This document shows positions 26,901 through 39,013 of a stretch of 64,000 bases of DNA, in pieces. Both the position numbers and the translations under genes were made by a program. Source of the stretch: Isoperla grammatica (Eukaryota; Arthropoda; Insecta; Plecoptera; Perlodidae). Within the stretch, counting starts at the first letter, position 1; every line of letters starts with the position of its first letter. Under the pieces are notes generated by a model. The model searched no databases, was not told where the DNA came from, and saw nothing but the letters and a program-made list of their open reading frames with translations. The DNA is taken from the NCBI GenBank assembly GCA_945910005.1, contig CAMDTW010000642.1:1860001-1924000 (forward strand), read 5' to 3'.

Positions 26901-29471
26901 ATGTCACTGACTTAGCGCAGGGTTTATCAAGTACAGTCACCGTCACAAGCAAGGAAACATGCGTTGTCCTCATACGTTGCATGTAGTGGCTTCTATGTCA
27001 CTGACTTAGCGCAAGGTTTATCAAGTACAGTCACCGTCACAAGCAAGGTAACATGCGTTGTCCTCATACGTTGCATGTAGTGGCTTCTATGTCACTGACT
27101 AAGCGCAAGGTTTATCAAGTACAGTCACCGTCACAAGCAAGAAAACATGCGTAGTCCTCATACGTTGCATGTAGTGGCTTCTATGTCTCTGACTTAGCGC
27201 AAGGTTTATCAAGTACAGTCACCGTCACAAGCAAGGAAACATGCGTTGTCCTGATACGTTGCATGTAGTGGCTTCTGTGTCACTGACTTAGAACAAGGTT
27301 TATCAAGTACAGTCACCGTCACAAGCAAGGAAACATGCGTTGTCCTCATACGTTGCATGTAGTGGCTTTCATGTCACTGACTTAGCGCAGGGTTTATCAA
27401 GTACAGTCACCGTCACAAGCAAGGAAACATGCGTTGTCCTGATATGTTGCATGTAGTGGCTTCTATGTCACTGACTTAGCGCAGGGTTTATCAAGAACGG
27501 TTACCGTCACAAACGAGGAAACATGCGTTGTCCTGATATGTTGCATGTAGTGGCTTACATGTCACTGAAATAGCGCAGGCTTTATCAAGTACAGTCACCG
27601 TCACAAGCGAGAAAACATGCGTTGTCCTGATATGTTGCATGTAGTGGCTTTCATGTCACTGACATAGCGAAGGGTTTATCAAGTACAGTCACCGTCAAAA
27701 TAGAGGAAACATGCGTTGTCCTCATGTGTTGCATGAAGTGGCTTCTATGTCACTGACTTAGCGCAGGGTTTATCAAGTACAGTCACCGTCACAAGCGAGG
27801 AAACATGCGTTGTTCTCATATGTTGCATAAAGTGGCTTTCATGTCACTGACTTAGCGCAGGGTTTATCAAGTACAGTCACAGTCACAAGCAAGGAAACAT
27901 GCGTTGTCCTGATATGTTGCATGTAGTGGCTTCTATGTCATTGACTAAGCGCAGGGTTTATCAAGTACAGTCACCGTCACAAGCAAGGAAACATGCGTTG
28001 TCCTGATATGTTGCATGTAGTGGCTTCTATATCACTGACTTAGCGCAGGGTTTATCAAGTTCAGTCACCGTCACAATAGAGGAATCATGCGTTGTCCTCA
28101 TACGTTGCATGTAGTGGCTTCTTTGTCACTGACTTAGCGCAAGGTTTATCAAGTACAGTCACCGTCACAAGCAAGGCAACATGCGTTGTCCTGATATGAT
28201 GCATGTAGTGGCTTCTATGTCACTGACTTAGCGCAGGGTTTATCAAGTACAGTCACCGTCACAATAGAGGAAACATGCGTTGTCTTCATACGTTGCATGT
28301 AGTGCCTTCTATGTCACTGACTTAGCGCAAGGTTTATCAAGTACAGTCACCGTCACAAGCAAGGAAACATGCGTTGTCCTGATATGTTGCATGTAGTGGC
28401 TTCAATGTCACTGACTTAGCGCAGGGTTTATCAAGTACAGTCACCGTCACAATAAAAAACATGCGTTGTCCTCATACGTTGCATGTAGTGGCTTCTATGT
28501 CACTGACTTAGCTCAGGGTTTATCAAGTACAGTCACCGTCACAAGCGAGGAAACATGCGTTGTTCTGATATGTTGCATGTAGTGGCTTTCATGTCACTGA
28601 CTTAGCTCAGGGTTTATCAAGAACAGTCACCGTCACAAGCGTGGAAACATGCGTTGTCCTCATATGTTGCATGTAGTAGCTTTCATGTCACTGACTTAGC
28701 GCAGGGTTTATCAAGTACAGTCACCGTCACAATAGAGGAAACATGCGTTGTCCTCATATATTGCATGAAGTGGCTTCTATGTCACTGACTTAGCGCAGGG
28801 TTTATCAAGTACAGTCACCGTCACAAGCAAGGAAACATGCGTTGTCCTGATATGTTGCATGTAGTGGCTTCTATGTCACTGACTTAGCGCAGGGTTTATC
28901 AAGTACAGTCATCGTCACAAGCAAGGAAACATGCGTTGTCCTGATATGTTGCATGTAGTGGCTTCTATGTCACTGACTTAGCGCAGGGTTTATTAAGTAC
29001 AGTCACCGTCACAAGCAAGGAAACATGCGTTGTCCTGATATGTTGCATGTAGTGCCTTCTATGTCACTGACTTAGCGCAGGGTTTATCAAGTACAGTCAC
29101 CGTCACAAGCAAGGAAACATGCGTTGTCCTGATATGTTGCATGTAGTGGCTTCTATGTCACTGACTAAGCGCAGGGTTTATCAAGTACAGTCACCGTCAC
29201 AAGCAACGAAACATGCGTTGTCCTGATATGTTGCATGAAGTGGCTTTCATGTCACTGACTTAGCGTAGGGTTTATCAAGTACAGTCACCGTCACAAGCAA
29301 GGAAACATGCGTTGTCCTGATACGTTGCATGTAGTGGCTTTCATGTCACTGACTTAGCGCAGGGTTTATCAAGTACAGTCACCGTCACAAGCAAGGAAAC
29401 ATGCTTTGTCCTCATACGTTGCATGTAGTGGCTTTCATGTCACTGACTTAGCGCAGGGTTTATCAAGTACA

Positions 29472-30120
29472 GTGACCGTCACAAGCAAGGAAACATGCGT
29501 TGTCCTGATATGTTGCATGTAGTGGCTTCTATGTCACTGACTTAGCGCAGGGTTTATCAAGTACAGTCACCGTCACAAGCGAGGAAACATGCGTTGTCCT
29601 GATATGTTGCATGTAGTGGCTTTTAAGTCACTGACATAGCGCAGGGTTTATCAAGTACAGTCACCGTCACAAGCAAGGAAACATGCGTTGTCCTGATATG
29701 TTGCATGTAGTGGCTTTCATGTCACTGACATAGCGCAGGGTTTATCAAGTACAGTCACCGTCACAAGCAAGGAAACATGCGTTGTCCTCATACGTTGCAT
29801 GTAGTGGCTTTCATGTCACTGACATAGCGCAGGTTTTATCAAGTACAGTGACCGTCACAAGCAAGGAAACATGCGTTGTCCTGATATGTTGCATGTAGTG
29901 GCTTCTATGTCACTGACTTAGCGCAGGGTTTATCAATAACCGTCACCGTCACAAGCAAGGAAACATGCGTTGTCCTCATACGTTGCATGTAGTGGCTTCT
30001 ATGTCACTGACTTAGCGCAGGGTTTATCAAGTACAGTCACCGTCACAAGCAAGGAAACTTGCGTTGTCCTGATACGTTGCATGTAGTGGCTTCTATGTCA
30101 CTGACTTAGCGCAGGGTTTA
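29472..30120 (+). repeat. First half of a 22-monomer internal repeat
   Basis: This series of about seven monomers begins at an AGTGACC variant and runs through three CTGACATAG monomers to TCAATAACC. It is repeated at +2,068, exactly 22 monomers. Slightly upstream the same similarity sits at +1,786 (19 monomers: CAAGCAACG at 29,201-area and 30,987), so three monomers were added or lost between the halves. Confidence 0.75.
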
Positions 30121-31539
30121 TCAAGTAAAGTCACCGTCACAAGCAAGGAAACATGCGTTGTCCTGATATGTTGCATGTAGTGGCTTCTATGTCACTGACT
30201 TAGCGCAGGGTTTATCAAGTACAGTCACCGTCACAATAAGGAAAACATGCGTTGTCCTGATATGTTGCATGAAGTGGCTTCTATGTCACTGACTTAGCGC
30301 AGGGTTTATCAAGTACAGTCACTGTCACACGCGACGACACATGCGTTGTCCTGATACGTTGCATGTAGTGGCTTCTATGTCACTGACTTACCGCAGGGTT
30401 TATCAAGTACAGTCACCGACACAAGCAAGGAAACATGCGTTGTCCTCATACGTTGCATGAAGTGGCTTCTATGTCACTGACTTAGCGCAGGGTTTATCAA
30501 GTACAGTCACCGTCACAATAGAGGAAACATGAGTTGTCCTGATATGTTGCATGTAGTGGCTTCTATGTCACTGACTTAGCGCAGGGTTTATCAAGTACAG
30601 TCACCGTCACAAGCGAGGAAACATGCGTTGTCCTGATATGTTGCATGTTGTGGCTTTCATGTCACTGACATAGCGCAGGGTTTATCAAGTACAGTCACCG
30701 TCACAAGCAAGAAAACATGCGTTGTCCTGATATGTTGCATGTAGTGGCTTTCATGTCACTGTCATAGCGCAGGGTTTATCAAGTACAGTCACCGTCACAA
30801 GCAAGGAAACATGCGTTGTCCTGATACGTTGCATGTAGTGCCTTCTATGTCACTGACTTAGCGCAGGGTTTATCAAGTACAGTCACCGTCACAAGCAAGG
30901 AAACATGCGTTGTCCTGATATGTTGCATGTAGTGGCTTCTATGTCACTGAATAAGCGCAGGGTTTATCAAGTACAGTCACCGTCACAAGCAACGAAACAT
31001 GCGTTGTCCTGATATGTGGCATGAAGTGGCTTTCATGTCACTGACTTAGCGCAGGGTTTATCAAGTACAGTCACCGTCACAAGCAAGGAAACATGCATTG
31101 TCCTCATACGTTGCATGTAGTGGCTTTTATGTCACTTACATAGCGCAGGGTTTATCAAGTACAGTCACCGTCACAAGCAAGGAAACATGCGTTGTCCTCA
31201 TACGTTGCATGTAGTGGCTTCTATGTCACTGACTTAGCGCAGGGTTTATCAAGTACAGTCACCGTCACAAGAAAGGAAACATGCGTTGTCCTCATACGTT
31301 GCATGTAGTGGCTTCTTTGTCACTGACTTAGCGCAGGGTTTATCAAGTACAGTCACCGTCACAAGCAAGGAAACATGCGTTGTCCTGATACGTTGCATGT
31401 AGTGGCTTTCATGTCACTAACTTAGCGCAGGGTTTATCAAGTACAGTCACCGTCACAAGCAAGGAAACATGCGTTGTCCTCATACGTTGCATGTAGTGGC
31501 TTTCATGTCACTGACTTAGCGCAGGGTTTATCAAGTACA

Positions 31540-32188
31540 GTGACCGTCACAAGCAAGGAAACATGCGTTGTCCTGATATGTTGCATGTAGTGGCTTCTAT
31601 GTCACTGACTTAGCGCAGGGTTTATCAAGTACAGTCACCGTCACAAGCGAGGAATCATGCGTTGTCCTGATATGTTGCATGTAGTGGCTTTCATGTCACT
31701 GACATAGCGCAGGGTTTATCAAGTACAGTCACCGTCACAAGCAAGGAAACATGCGTTGTCCTGATATGTTGCATGTAGTGGCTTTCATGTCACTGACATA
31801 GCGCAGGGTTTATCAAGTACAGTCACCGTCACAAGCAAGGAAACATGCGTTGTCCTCATACGTTGCATGTAGTGGCTTTCATGTCACTGACTTAGCGCAG
31901 GGTTTATCAAGTACAGTGACCGTCACAAGAAGGGAAACATGCGTTGTCCTGATATGTTGCATGTAGTGGCTTCTATGTCACTGACTTAGCGCAGGGTTTA
32001 TCAATAACCGTCACCGTCACAAGCAAGGAAACATGCGTTGTCCTCATACGTTGCATGTAGTGGCTTCTATGTCACTGACTTAGCGCAGGGTTTATCAAGT
32101 ACAGTCACCGTCACAAGCAAGGAAACATGCGTTGTCCTGATACGTTGCATGTAGTGGCTTCTATGTCACTGACTTAGCGCAGGGTTTA
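31540..32188 (+). repeat. Second half of the 22-monomer internal repeat
   Basis: This matches 29,472-30,120 at +2,068, with TCAATAACC at 32,001. It differs at a few sites: GGAATCATGCG in place of GGAAACATGCG, CAAGAAGGG in place of CAAGCAAGG, and CTGACTTAG in place of one CTGACATAG. Similarity fades after about 32,200. Confidence 0.75.
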
Positions 32189-33403
32189 TCAAGTACAGTC
32201 ACCGTAACAAGCAAGGAAACATGCGTTGTCCTGATACGTTGAATGTAGTGGCTTCTATGTCACTGACTTAGCGCAGGGTTTATCAAGTACAGTCACCGTC
32301 ACAAGCAAGGAAACATGCGTTGTCCTCATACGTTGCATGTAGTGGCTTCTATGTCACTGACTTAGCGCAGGGTTTATCAAGAACAGTCACCGTCACAATA
32401 GAGAAAACATGAGTTGTCCTGATATTTTGCATGTAGTGGCTTCTATGTCACTGACTTAGCGCAGGGTTTATCAAGTACAGTTACCGTCACAAGCGAGAAA
32501 ACATGCGTTGCCCTGATATGTTGCATGTAGTGGCTTCTATGTCACTGACTTAGCGCAGGGTTTATCAAGTACAGTCACCGTCACAAGCAAGGAAACATGC
32601 GTTGTCCTCATACGTTGCATGTAGTGGCTTTCATGTCACTGACTTTGCGCAGGGTTTATCAAGTACAGTCACCGTCACAAGCAAGGAAACATCCGTTGTC
32701 CTCATACGTTGCATGAAGTAGCATCTATGTCACTGACTTAGCGCAAGGTTTATCAAGTACAGTCACCGTCACAAGCAAGGAAACATGCGTTGTCCTGATA
32801 CGTTGCATGTAGTGGCTTCTATGTCACTGACTTAGCGCAAGGTTTATCAAGTACAGTCACTGTCACAAGCAAGGAAACATGCGTTTTCCCGATACGTTGC
32901 ATGTAGTTGCTTCTATGTCACTGACTTAGCGCAGGGTTTATCAAGTACAATCACGTCACAAGCGAGAAAACATGCGTTGTCCTGATATGTTGCATGTAGT
33001 GGCTTCTATGTCACTGACTCAGCGCAGGGTTTATCAAGTACAGTCACCGTCACAAGCAAGGAAACATGCGTTGTCCTCATACGTTGCATGTAGTGGCTTC
33101 TATGTCACTAACTTAGCGCAGGGTTTATCAAGTACAGTCACCGTCACAAGCAAGGAAACATGCGTTGTCCTCATACGTTGCATGTAGTGGCTTCTATGTC
33201 ACTGACTTAGCGCAAGGTTTATCAAGTACAGTCACCGTCACAAGCAAGGTAACATGCGTTGTCCTCATACGTTGCATGTAGTGGCTTCTATGTCACTGAC
33301 TTAGCGCAAGGTTTATCAAGTACAGTCACCGTCACAAGCAAGGAAACATGCGTTGTCCTCATACGTTGCATGTAGTGGCTTCTATGTCTCTGACTTAGCG
33401 CAA

Positions 33404-33426
33404 GGTTTATCAAGTACAGTCACCGT
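33404..33426. other. D2 junction, breakpoint confined to 23 bp
   Basis: Base 33,403 (A, in GCAAGG) matches the natural higher-order unit and differs from the donor base 21,577 (G). Base 33,427 (A, in ACCGTAAAAGC) matches donor 21,601 and differs from the natural C seen at 45,253. The exchange lies between them, in shared sequence and in register. Confidence 0.82.
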
Positions 33427-35711
33427 AAAAGCTAGGAAACATGCGTTGTTCTCATACGTTGCATGTAGTGGCTTCTATGTCATGACTTAGCGCAGGGCTT
33501 ATCAAGTACAGTCACCTTCACAAGCAAGGAAACATGCGTTGTTCTCATATGTTGCATAAAGTGGCTTTCATGTCACTGACTTAGCGCAGGGTTTATCAAG
33601 TACAGTCACCGTCACAATAGAGGAAACATGCGTTGTCCTGATATGTTGCATGTAGTGGCTTCTATGTCACTGACTTAGCGCAGGGTTTATCAAGTACAGT
33701 CACCGTCACAAGCGAGGAAACATGCGTTGTCCTCATATGTTGCATGTAGTGGCTTCTATGTCACTGACTTAGCGCAGTGTTTATCAAGTACAGTCACCTT
33801 CACAAGCGAGGAAACATGCGTTGTTCTCATATGTTGCATAAAGTGGCTTTCATGTCACTGACTTAGCGCATTGTTTATCAAGTACAGTCACCGTCACAAG
33901 CGAGGAAACATGCGTTGTGCTCATATGTTGCATGAAGTGGCTTTCATGTCACTGACTTAGCGCAGGGTTTATCAAGTACAGTCACAGTCACAAGCAAGGA
34001 AACATGCGTTGTCCTGATATGTTGCATGTAGTGGCTTCTATGTCACTGACTAAGCGCAGGGTTTATCAAGTACAGTCACCGTCACAAGCAAGGAAACATG
34101 CGTTGTCCTGATATTTTGCATGTAGTGGCTTCTATGTCACTGACTTAGCGCAGGGTTTATCAAGTACAGTCACCGTCACAATAGAGGAAACATGCGTTGT
34201 CCTCATACGTTGCATGTAGTGGCTTCTATGTCACTGACTTAGCGCAAGGTTTATCAAGTACAGTCACCGTCACAAGCAAGGAAACATGCGTTGTCCTGAT
34301 ATGATGCATGTAGTGGCTTCTATGTCACTGACTTAGCGCAGGGTTTATCAAGTACAGTCACCGTCACAATAGAGGAAACATGCGTTGTCCTCATACGTTG
34401 CATGTAGTGCCTTCTATGTCACTGACTTAGCGCAAGGTTTATCAAGTACAGTCACCGTCACAAGCAAGGAAACATGCGTTGTCCTGATATGTTGCATGTA
34501 GTGGCTTCTATGTCACTGACTTAGCGCAGGGTTTATCAAGTACAGTCACCGTCACAATAAAAAACATGCGTTGTCCTCATACGTTGCATGTAGTGGCTTC
34601 TATGTCACTGACTTAGTTCAGGGTTTATCAAGTACAGTCACCGTCACAAGCGAGGAAACATGCGTTGTTCTGATATGTTGCATGTAGTGGCTTTCATGTC
34701 ACTGACTTAGCTCAAGGTTTATCAAGTACAGTCACCGTCACAAGCGTGGAAACATGCGTTGTCCTCATATGTTGCATGTAGTAGCTTTCATGTCACTGAC
34801 TTAGCGCAGGGTTTATCAAGTACAGTCACCGTCACAATAGAGGAAACATGCGTTGTCCTCATATATTGCATGAAGTGGCTTCTATGTCACTGACTTAGCG
34901 CAGGGTTTATCAAGTATAGTCACCGTCACAAGCAAGAAACATGCGTTGTCCTGATATGTTGCATGAAGTGGCTTTCAGGTCACTGACTTAGCGCAGGGTT
35001 TATCAAGTACAGTCACCGTCACAAGCAAGGAAACATGCGTTGTCCTCATACGTGGCATGTAGTCGCTTCTATGTCACTTACCTAGCGCTGGGTTTATCAA
35101 TTACAGTCACCGTCACAAGCAAGGAAACATGCGTTGTCCTCATACGTTGCATGTAGTGGCTTCTTTGTCACTGACTTAGCGCAGGGTTTATCAAGTATAG
35201 TCACCGTCACAAGCAGGGAAACATGCGTTGTCCTCATACGTTGCATGTAGTGGCTTCTTTGTCTCTGACTTAGCGCAGGGTTTATCAAGTACAGTCACCG
35301 TCACAAGCAAGGAAACATGCGTTGTCCTGATACGTTGCATGTAGTGGCTTTCATGTCACTGACTTAGCGCAGGGTTTATCAAGTACTGTCACCGTCACAA
35401 GCAAGGAAACATGCGTTGTCCTCATACGTTGCATGTAGTGGCTTTCATGTCACTGGTTTAGCGCAGGGTTTATCAAGGACAGTGACCGTCACAAGCAAGG
35501 AAACATGCGTTGTCCTGATATGTTGCATGTAGTGGCTTCTATGTCACTGACTTAGCGCAGGGTTTATCAAGTACAGTCACCGTCACAAGCGAGGAAACAT
35601 GCGTTGTCCTGATATGTTGCATGTAGTGGCTTTCATGTCACTGACATAGCGCAGGGTTTATCAAGTACAGTCACCGTCACAAGCAAGAAAACATGCGTTG
35701 TCCTGATATGT

Positions 35712-35795
35712 TGCATGTAGTGGCTTTCATGTCACTGTCATAGCGCAGGGTTAGTCACCGTCACAAGCAAGGAAACATGCGTTGTCCTCATACGT
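35712..35795 (+). repeat. 84-bp monomer with a 10-bp deletion (D2 copy 2)
   Basis: This is the counterpart of 23,886-23,969 at +11,826, with GGGTTAGTCACC at 35,748. Confidence 0.9.
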
Positions 35796-38700
35796 TGCAT
35801 GTAGTGGCTTTCATGTCACTGACTTAGCTCAGGGTTTATCAAGTACAGTCACCGTCACAAGCAAGAAAACATGCGTTGTCCTGATACGTTGCATGTAGTG
35901 GCTTCTATGTCACTGACTTAGCGCAGGGTTTATCGAGTACAGTCACCGTTACAAGCAAGGAAACATGCGTTGTCCTGATACGTTGCATGTAGTGGCTTCT
36001 ATGTCACTGACTTAGCGCAGGGTTTATCGAGAACAGTCACCGTCACAAGCGAGGAAACATGCGTTGTCCTGATATGTTGCATGTAGTGGCTTTCATGTCA
36101 CTGACATAGCGCAGGGTTTATCAAGTACAGTTACCGTCACAATAGAGGAAACATGCGTTGTCCTCATATATTGCATGAAGTGGCTTCTATGTCACTGACT
36201 TAGCGCAGGGTTTATCAAGTACAGTCACCGTCACAAGCAACGAAACATGCGTTGTCCTGATATGTTGCATTTAGTGGCTTCTATGTCACTGACTTAGCGC
36301 AAGGTTTATCAAGTACAGTCACCGTCACAAGCAAGGAAACATGCGTTGTCCTGATATGTTGCATGTAGTGGCTTCTATGTCACTGACTTAGCGCAGGGTT
36401 TATTAAGTACAGTCACCGTCACAAGCAAGGAAACATGCGTTGTCCTGATATGTTGCATGTAGTGCCTTCTATGTCACTGACTTAGCGCAGGGTTTATCAA
36501 GTACAGTCATCGTCACAAGCAAGGAAACATGCGTTGTCCTGATATGTTGCATGTAGTGGCTTCTATGTCACTGAATAAGCGCAGGGTTTATCAAGTACAG
36601 TCACCGTCACAAGCAACGAAACATGCGTTGTCCTGATATGTGGCATGAAGTGGCTTTCATGTCACTGACTTAGCGCAGGGTTAATCAAGTACAGTCACCG
36701 TCACAAGCAAGAAAACATGCGTTGTCCTCATACGTTGCATGTAGTGGCTTTTATGTCACTTACATAGCGAAGGGTTTATCAAGTACAGTCACCGTCACAA
36801 GCAAGGAAACATGCGTTGTCCTCATACGTTGCATGTAGTGGCTTCTATGCCACTGACTTAGCGCAGGGTTTATCAAGTACAGTCACCGTCACAAGAAAGG
36901 AAACATGCGTTGTCCTCATACGTTGCATGTAGTGGCTTCTTTGTCACTGACTTAGCGCAGGGTTTATCAAGTACAGTCACCGTCACAAGCAAGGAAACAT
37001 GCGTTGTCCTGATACGTTGCATGTAGTGGCTTTCATGTCACTAACTTAGCGCAGGGTTTATCAAGTACAGTCACCGTCACAAGCAAGGAAACAAGCGTTG
37101 TCCTCATACGTTGCATGAAGTGGCTTTCATGTCACTGACTTAGCGCAGGGTTTATCAAGTACAGTGACCGTCACAAGCAAGGAAACATGCGTTGTCCTGA
37201 TATGTTGCATGTAGTGGCTTCTATGTCACTGACTTAGCGCAGGGTTTATCAAGTACAGTCACCGTCACAAGCGAGGAATCATGCGTTGTCCTGATATGTT
37301 GCATGTAGTGGCTTTCATGTCACTGACATAGCGCAGGGTTTATCAAGAACAGTCACCGTCACAAGCAAGGAAACATGCGTTGTCCTGATATGTTGCATGT
37401 AGTGGCTTTCATGTCACTGACATAGCGCAGGGTTTATCAAGTACAGTCACCGTCACAAGCAAGGAAACATGCGTTGTCCTCATACGTTGCATGTAGTAGC
37501 TTTCATGTCACTGACTTAGCGCAGGGTTTATCAAGTACAGTGACCGTCACAAGCAAGGAAACATGCGTTGTCCTGATATGTTGCATGAAGGGGCTTCTAT
37601 GTCACTGACTTAGCGCAGGGTTTATCAATAACCGTCACCGTCACAAGCAAGGAAACATGCGTTGTCCTCATACGTTGCATGTAGTGGCTTCTATGTCACT
37701 GACTTAGCGCAGGGTTTATCAAGTACAGTCACCGTCACAAGCAAGGAAACATGCGTTTCCCTGATACGTTGCATGTAGTGGCTTCTATGTCACTGACTTA
37801 GCGCAGGGTTTATCAAGTACAGTCACCGTAACAAGCAAGGAAACATGCGTTGTCCTGATACGTTGAATGTAGTGGCTTCTATGTCACTGACTTAGCGCAG
37901 GGTTTATCAAGTACAGTCACCGTCACAAGCAAGGAAACATGCGTTGTCCTCATACGTTGCATGTAGTGGCTTCTATGTCACTGACTTAGCGCAGGGTTTA
38001 TCAAGAACAGTCACCGTCACAATAGAGGAAACATGAGTTGTCCTGATATTTTGCATGTAGTGGCTTCTATGTCACTGACTTAGCGCAAGGGTTTATCAAG
38101 TACAGTTACCGTCACAATCGAGAAAAAATGCGTTGCCCTGATATGTTGCATGTAGTGGCTTCTATGTCACTGACTTAGCGCAGGGTTTATCAAGTACAGT
38201 CACCGTCACAAGCAAGGAAACATGCGTTGTCCTCATACGTTGCATGTAGTGGCTTTCATGTCACTGACTTTGCGCAGGGTTTATCAAGTACAGTCACCGT
38301 CACAAGCAAGGAAACATCCGTTGTCCTCATACGTTGCATGTAGTAGCATCTATGTCACTGACTTAGCGCAAGGTTTATCAAGTACAGTCACCGTCACAAG
38401 CAAGGAAACATGCGTTGTCCTGATACGTTGCATGTAGTGGCTTCTATGTCACTGACTTAGCGCAAGGTTTATCAAGTACAGTCACTGTCACAAGCAAGGA
38501 AACATGCGTTTTCCCGATACGTTGCATGTAGTAGCTTCTATGTCACTGACTTAGCGCAGGGTTTATCAAGTACAGTCACGTCACAAGCGAGAAAACATGC
38601 GTTGTCCTGATATGTTGCATGTAGTGGCTTCTATGTCACTGACTCAGCGCAGGGTTTATCAAGTACAGTCACCGTCACAAGCAAGGAAACATGCGTTGTC

Positions 38701-39013
38701 CTCATACGTTGCATGTAGTGGCTTCTATGTCACTGACTTAGCGCAGGGTTTATCAAGTACAGTCACCGTCACAAGCAAGGAAACATGCGTTGTCCTCATA
38801 CGTTGCATGTAGTGGCTTCTATGTCACTGACTTAGCGCAAGGTTTATCAAGTACAGTCACCGTCACAAGCAAGGTAACATGCGTTGTCCTCATACGTTGC
38901 ATGTAGTGGCTTCTATGTCACTGACTAAGCGCAAGGTTTATCAAGTACAGTCACCGTCACAAGCAAGAAAACATGCGTAGTCCTCATACGTTGCATGTAG
39001 TGGCTTCTATGTC

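Larger units (their letters stand above)
16101..27187 (+). repeat. D1 copy 2: second copy of the ~11-kb tandem duplication
   Basis: This copy of about 118 monomers corresponds to 4,661-16,124. It is shorter because four monomers (376 bp) were lost at 18,306/18,307. Private changes include T at 21,952 (CAGTGTTT), C at 23,238 (GTAGTCGC), T at 23,275 (CAATTACAG) and C at 24,415 (CAACGAAAC). All four reappear at +11,826 in D2 copy 2. The copy ends where TGTCTCTGAC begins the next higher-order unit. Confidence 0.9.
27188..33388 (+). repeat. Higher-order unit of 66 monomers (6,201 bp), copy H1
   Basis: The unit is bounded by the unique TGTCTCTGAC variant (27,184 and 33,385). It contains one AAGAACGG monomer (27,491), one ATAAAAAAC monomer (about 28,453) and two TCAATAACC monomers (29,933 and 32,001). 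It ends with the CATCCGTTG, TTTTCCCG and GACTCAGCG monomers near 32,690-33,020. 6,201 bp is three short of 66 x 94. A unit of this order recurs three more times to the right. Confidence 0.88.
21578..33403 (+). repeat. D2 copy 1: first copy of an 11,826-bp tandem duplication
   Basis: This stretch of about 126 monomers is repeated directly downstream at a constant offset of 11,826. Landmarks include AAAAGCTAGG at 21,601 and 33,427, the 10-bp deletion at 23,924 and 35,750, TCAATAACC at 25,799 and 37,625, and AAGAACGG at 27,491 and 39,317. It is composite: its left part is the right half of D1 copy 2 and its right part is one whole 6,201-bp higher-order unit. The only difference I noticed from copy 2 is T at 28,285 against C at 40,111. 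Confidence 0.92.
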
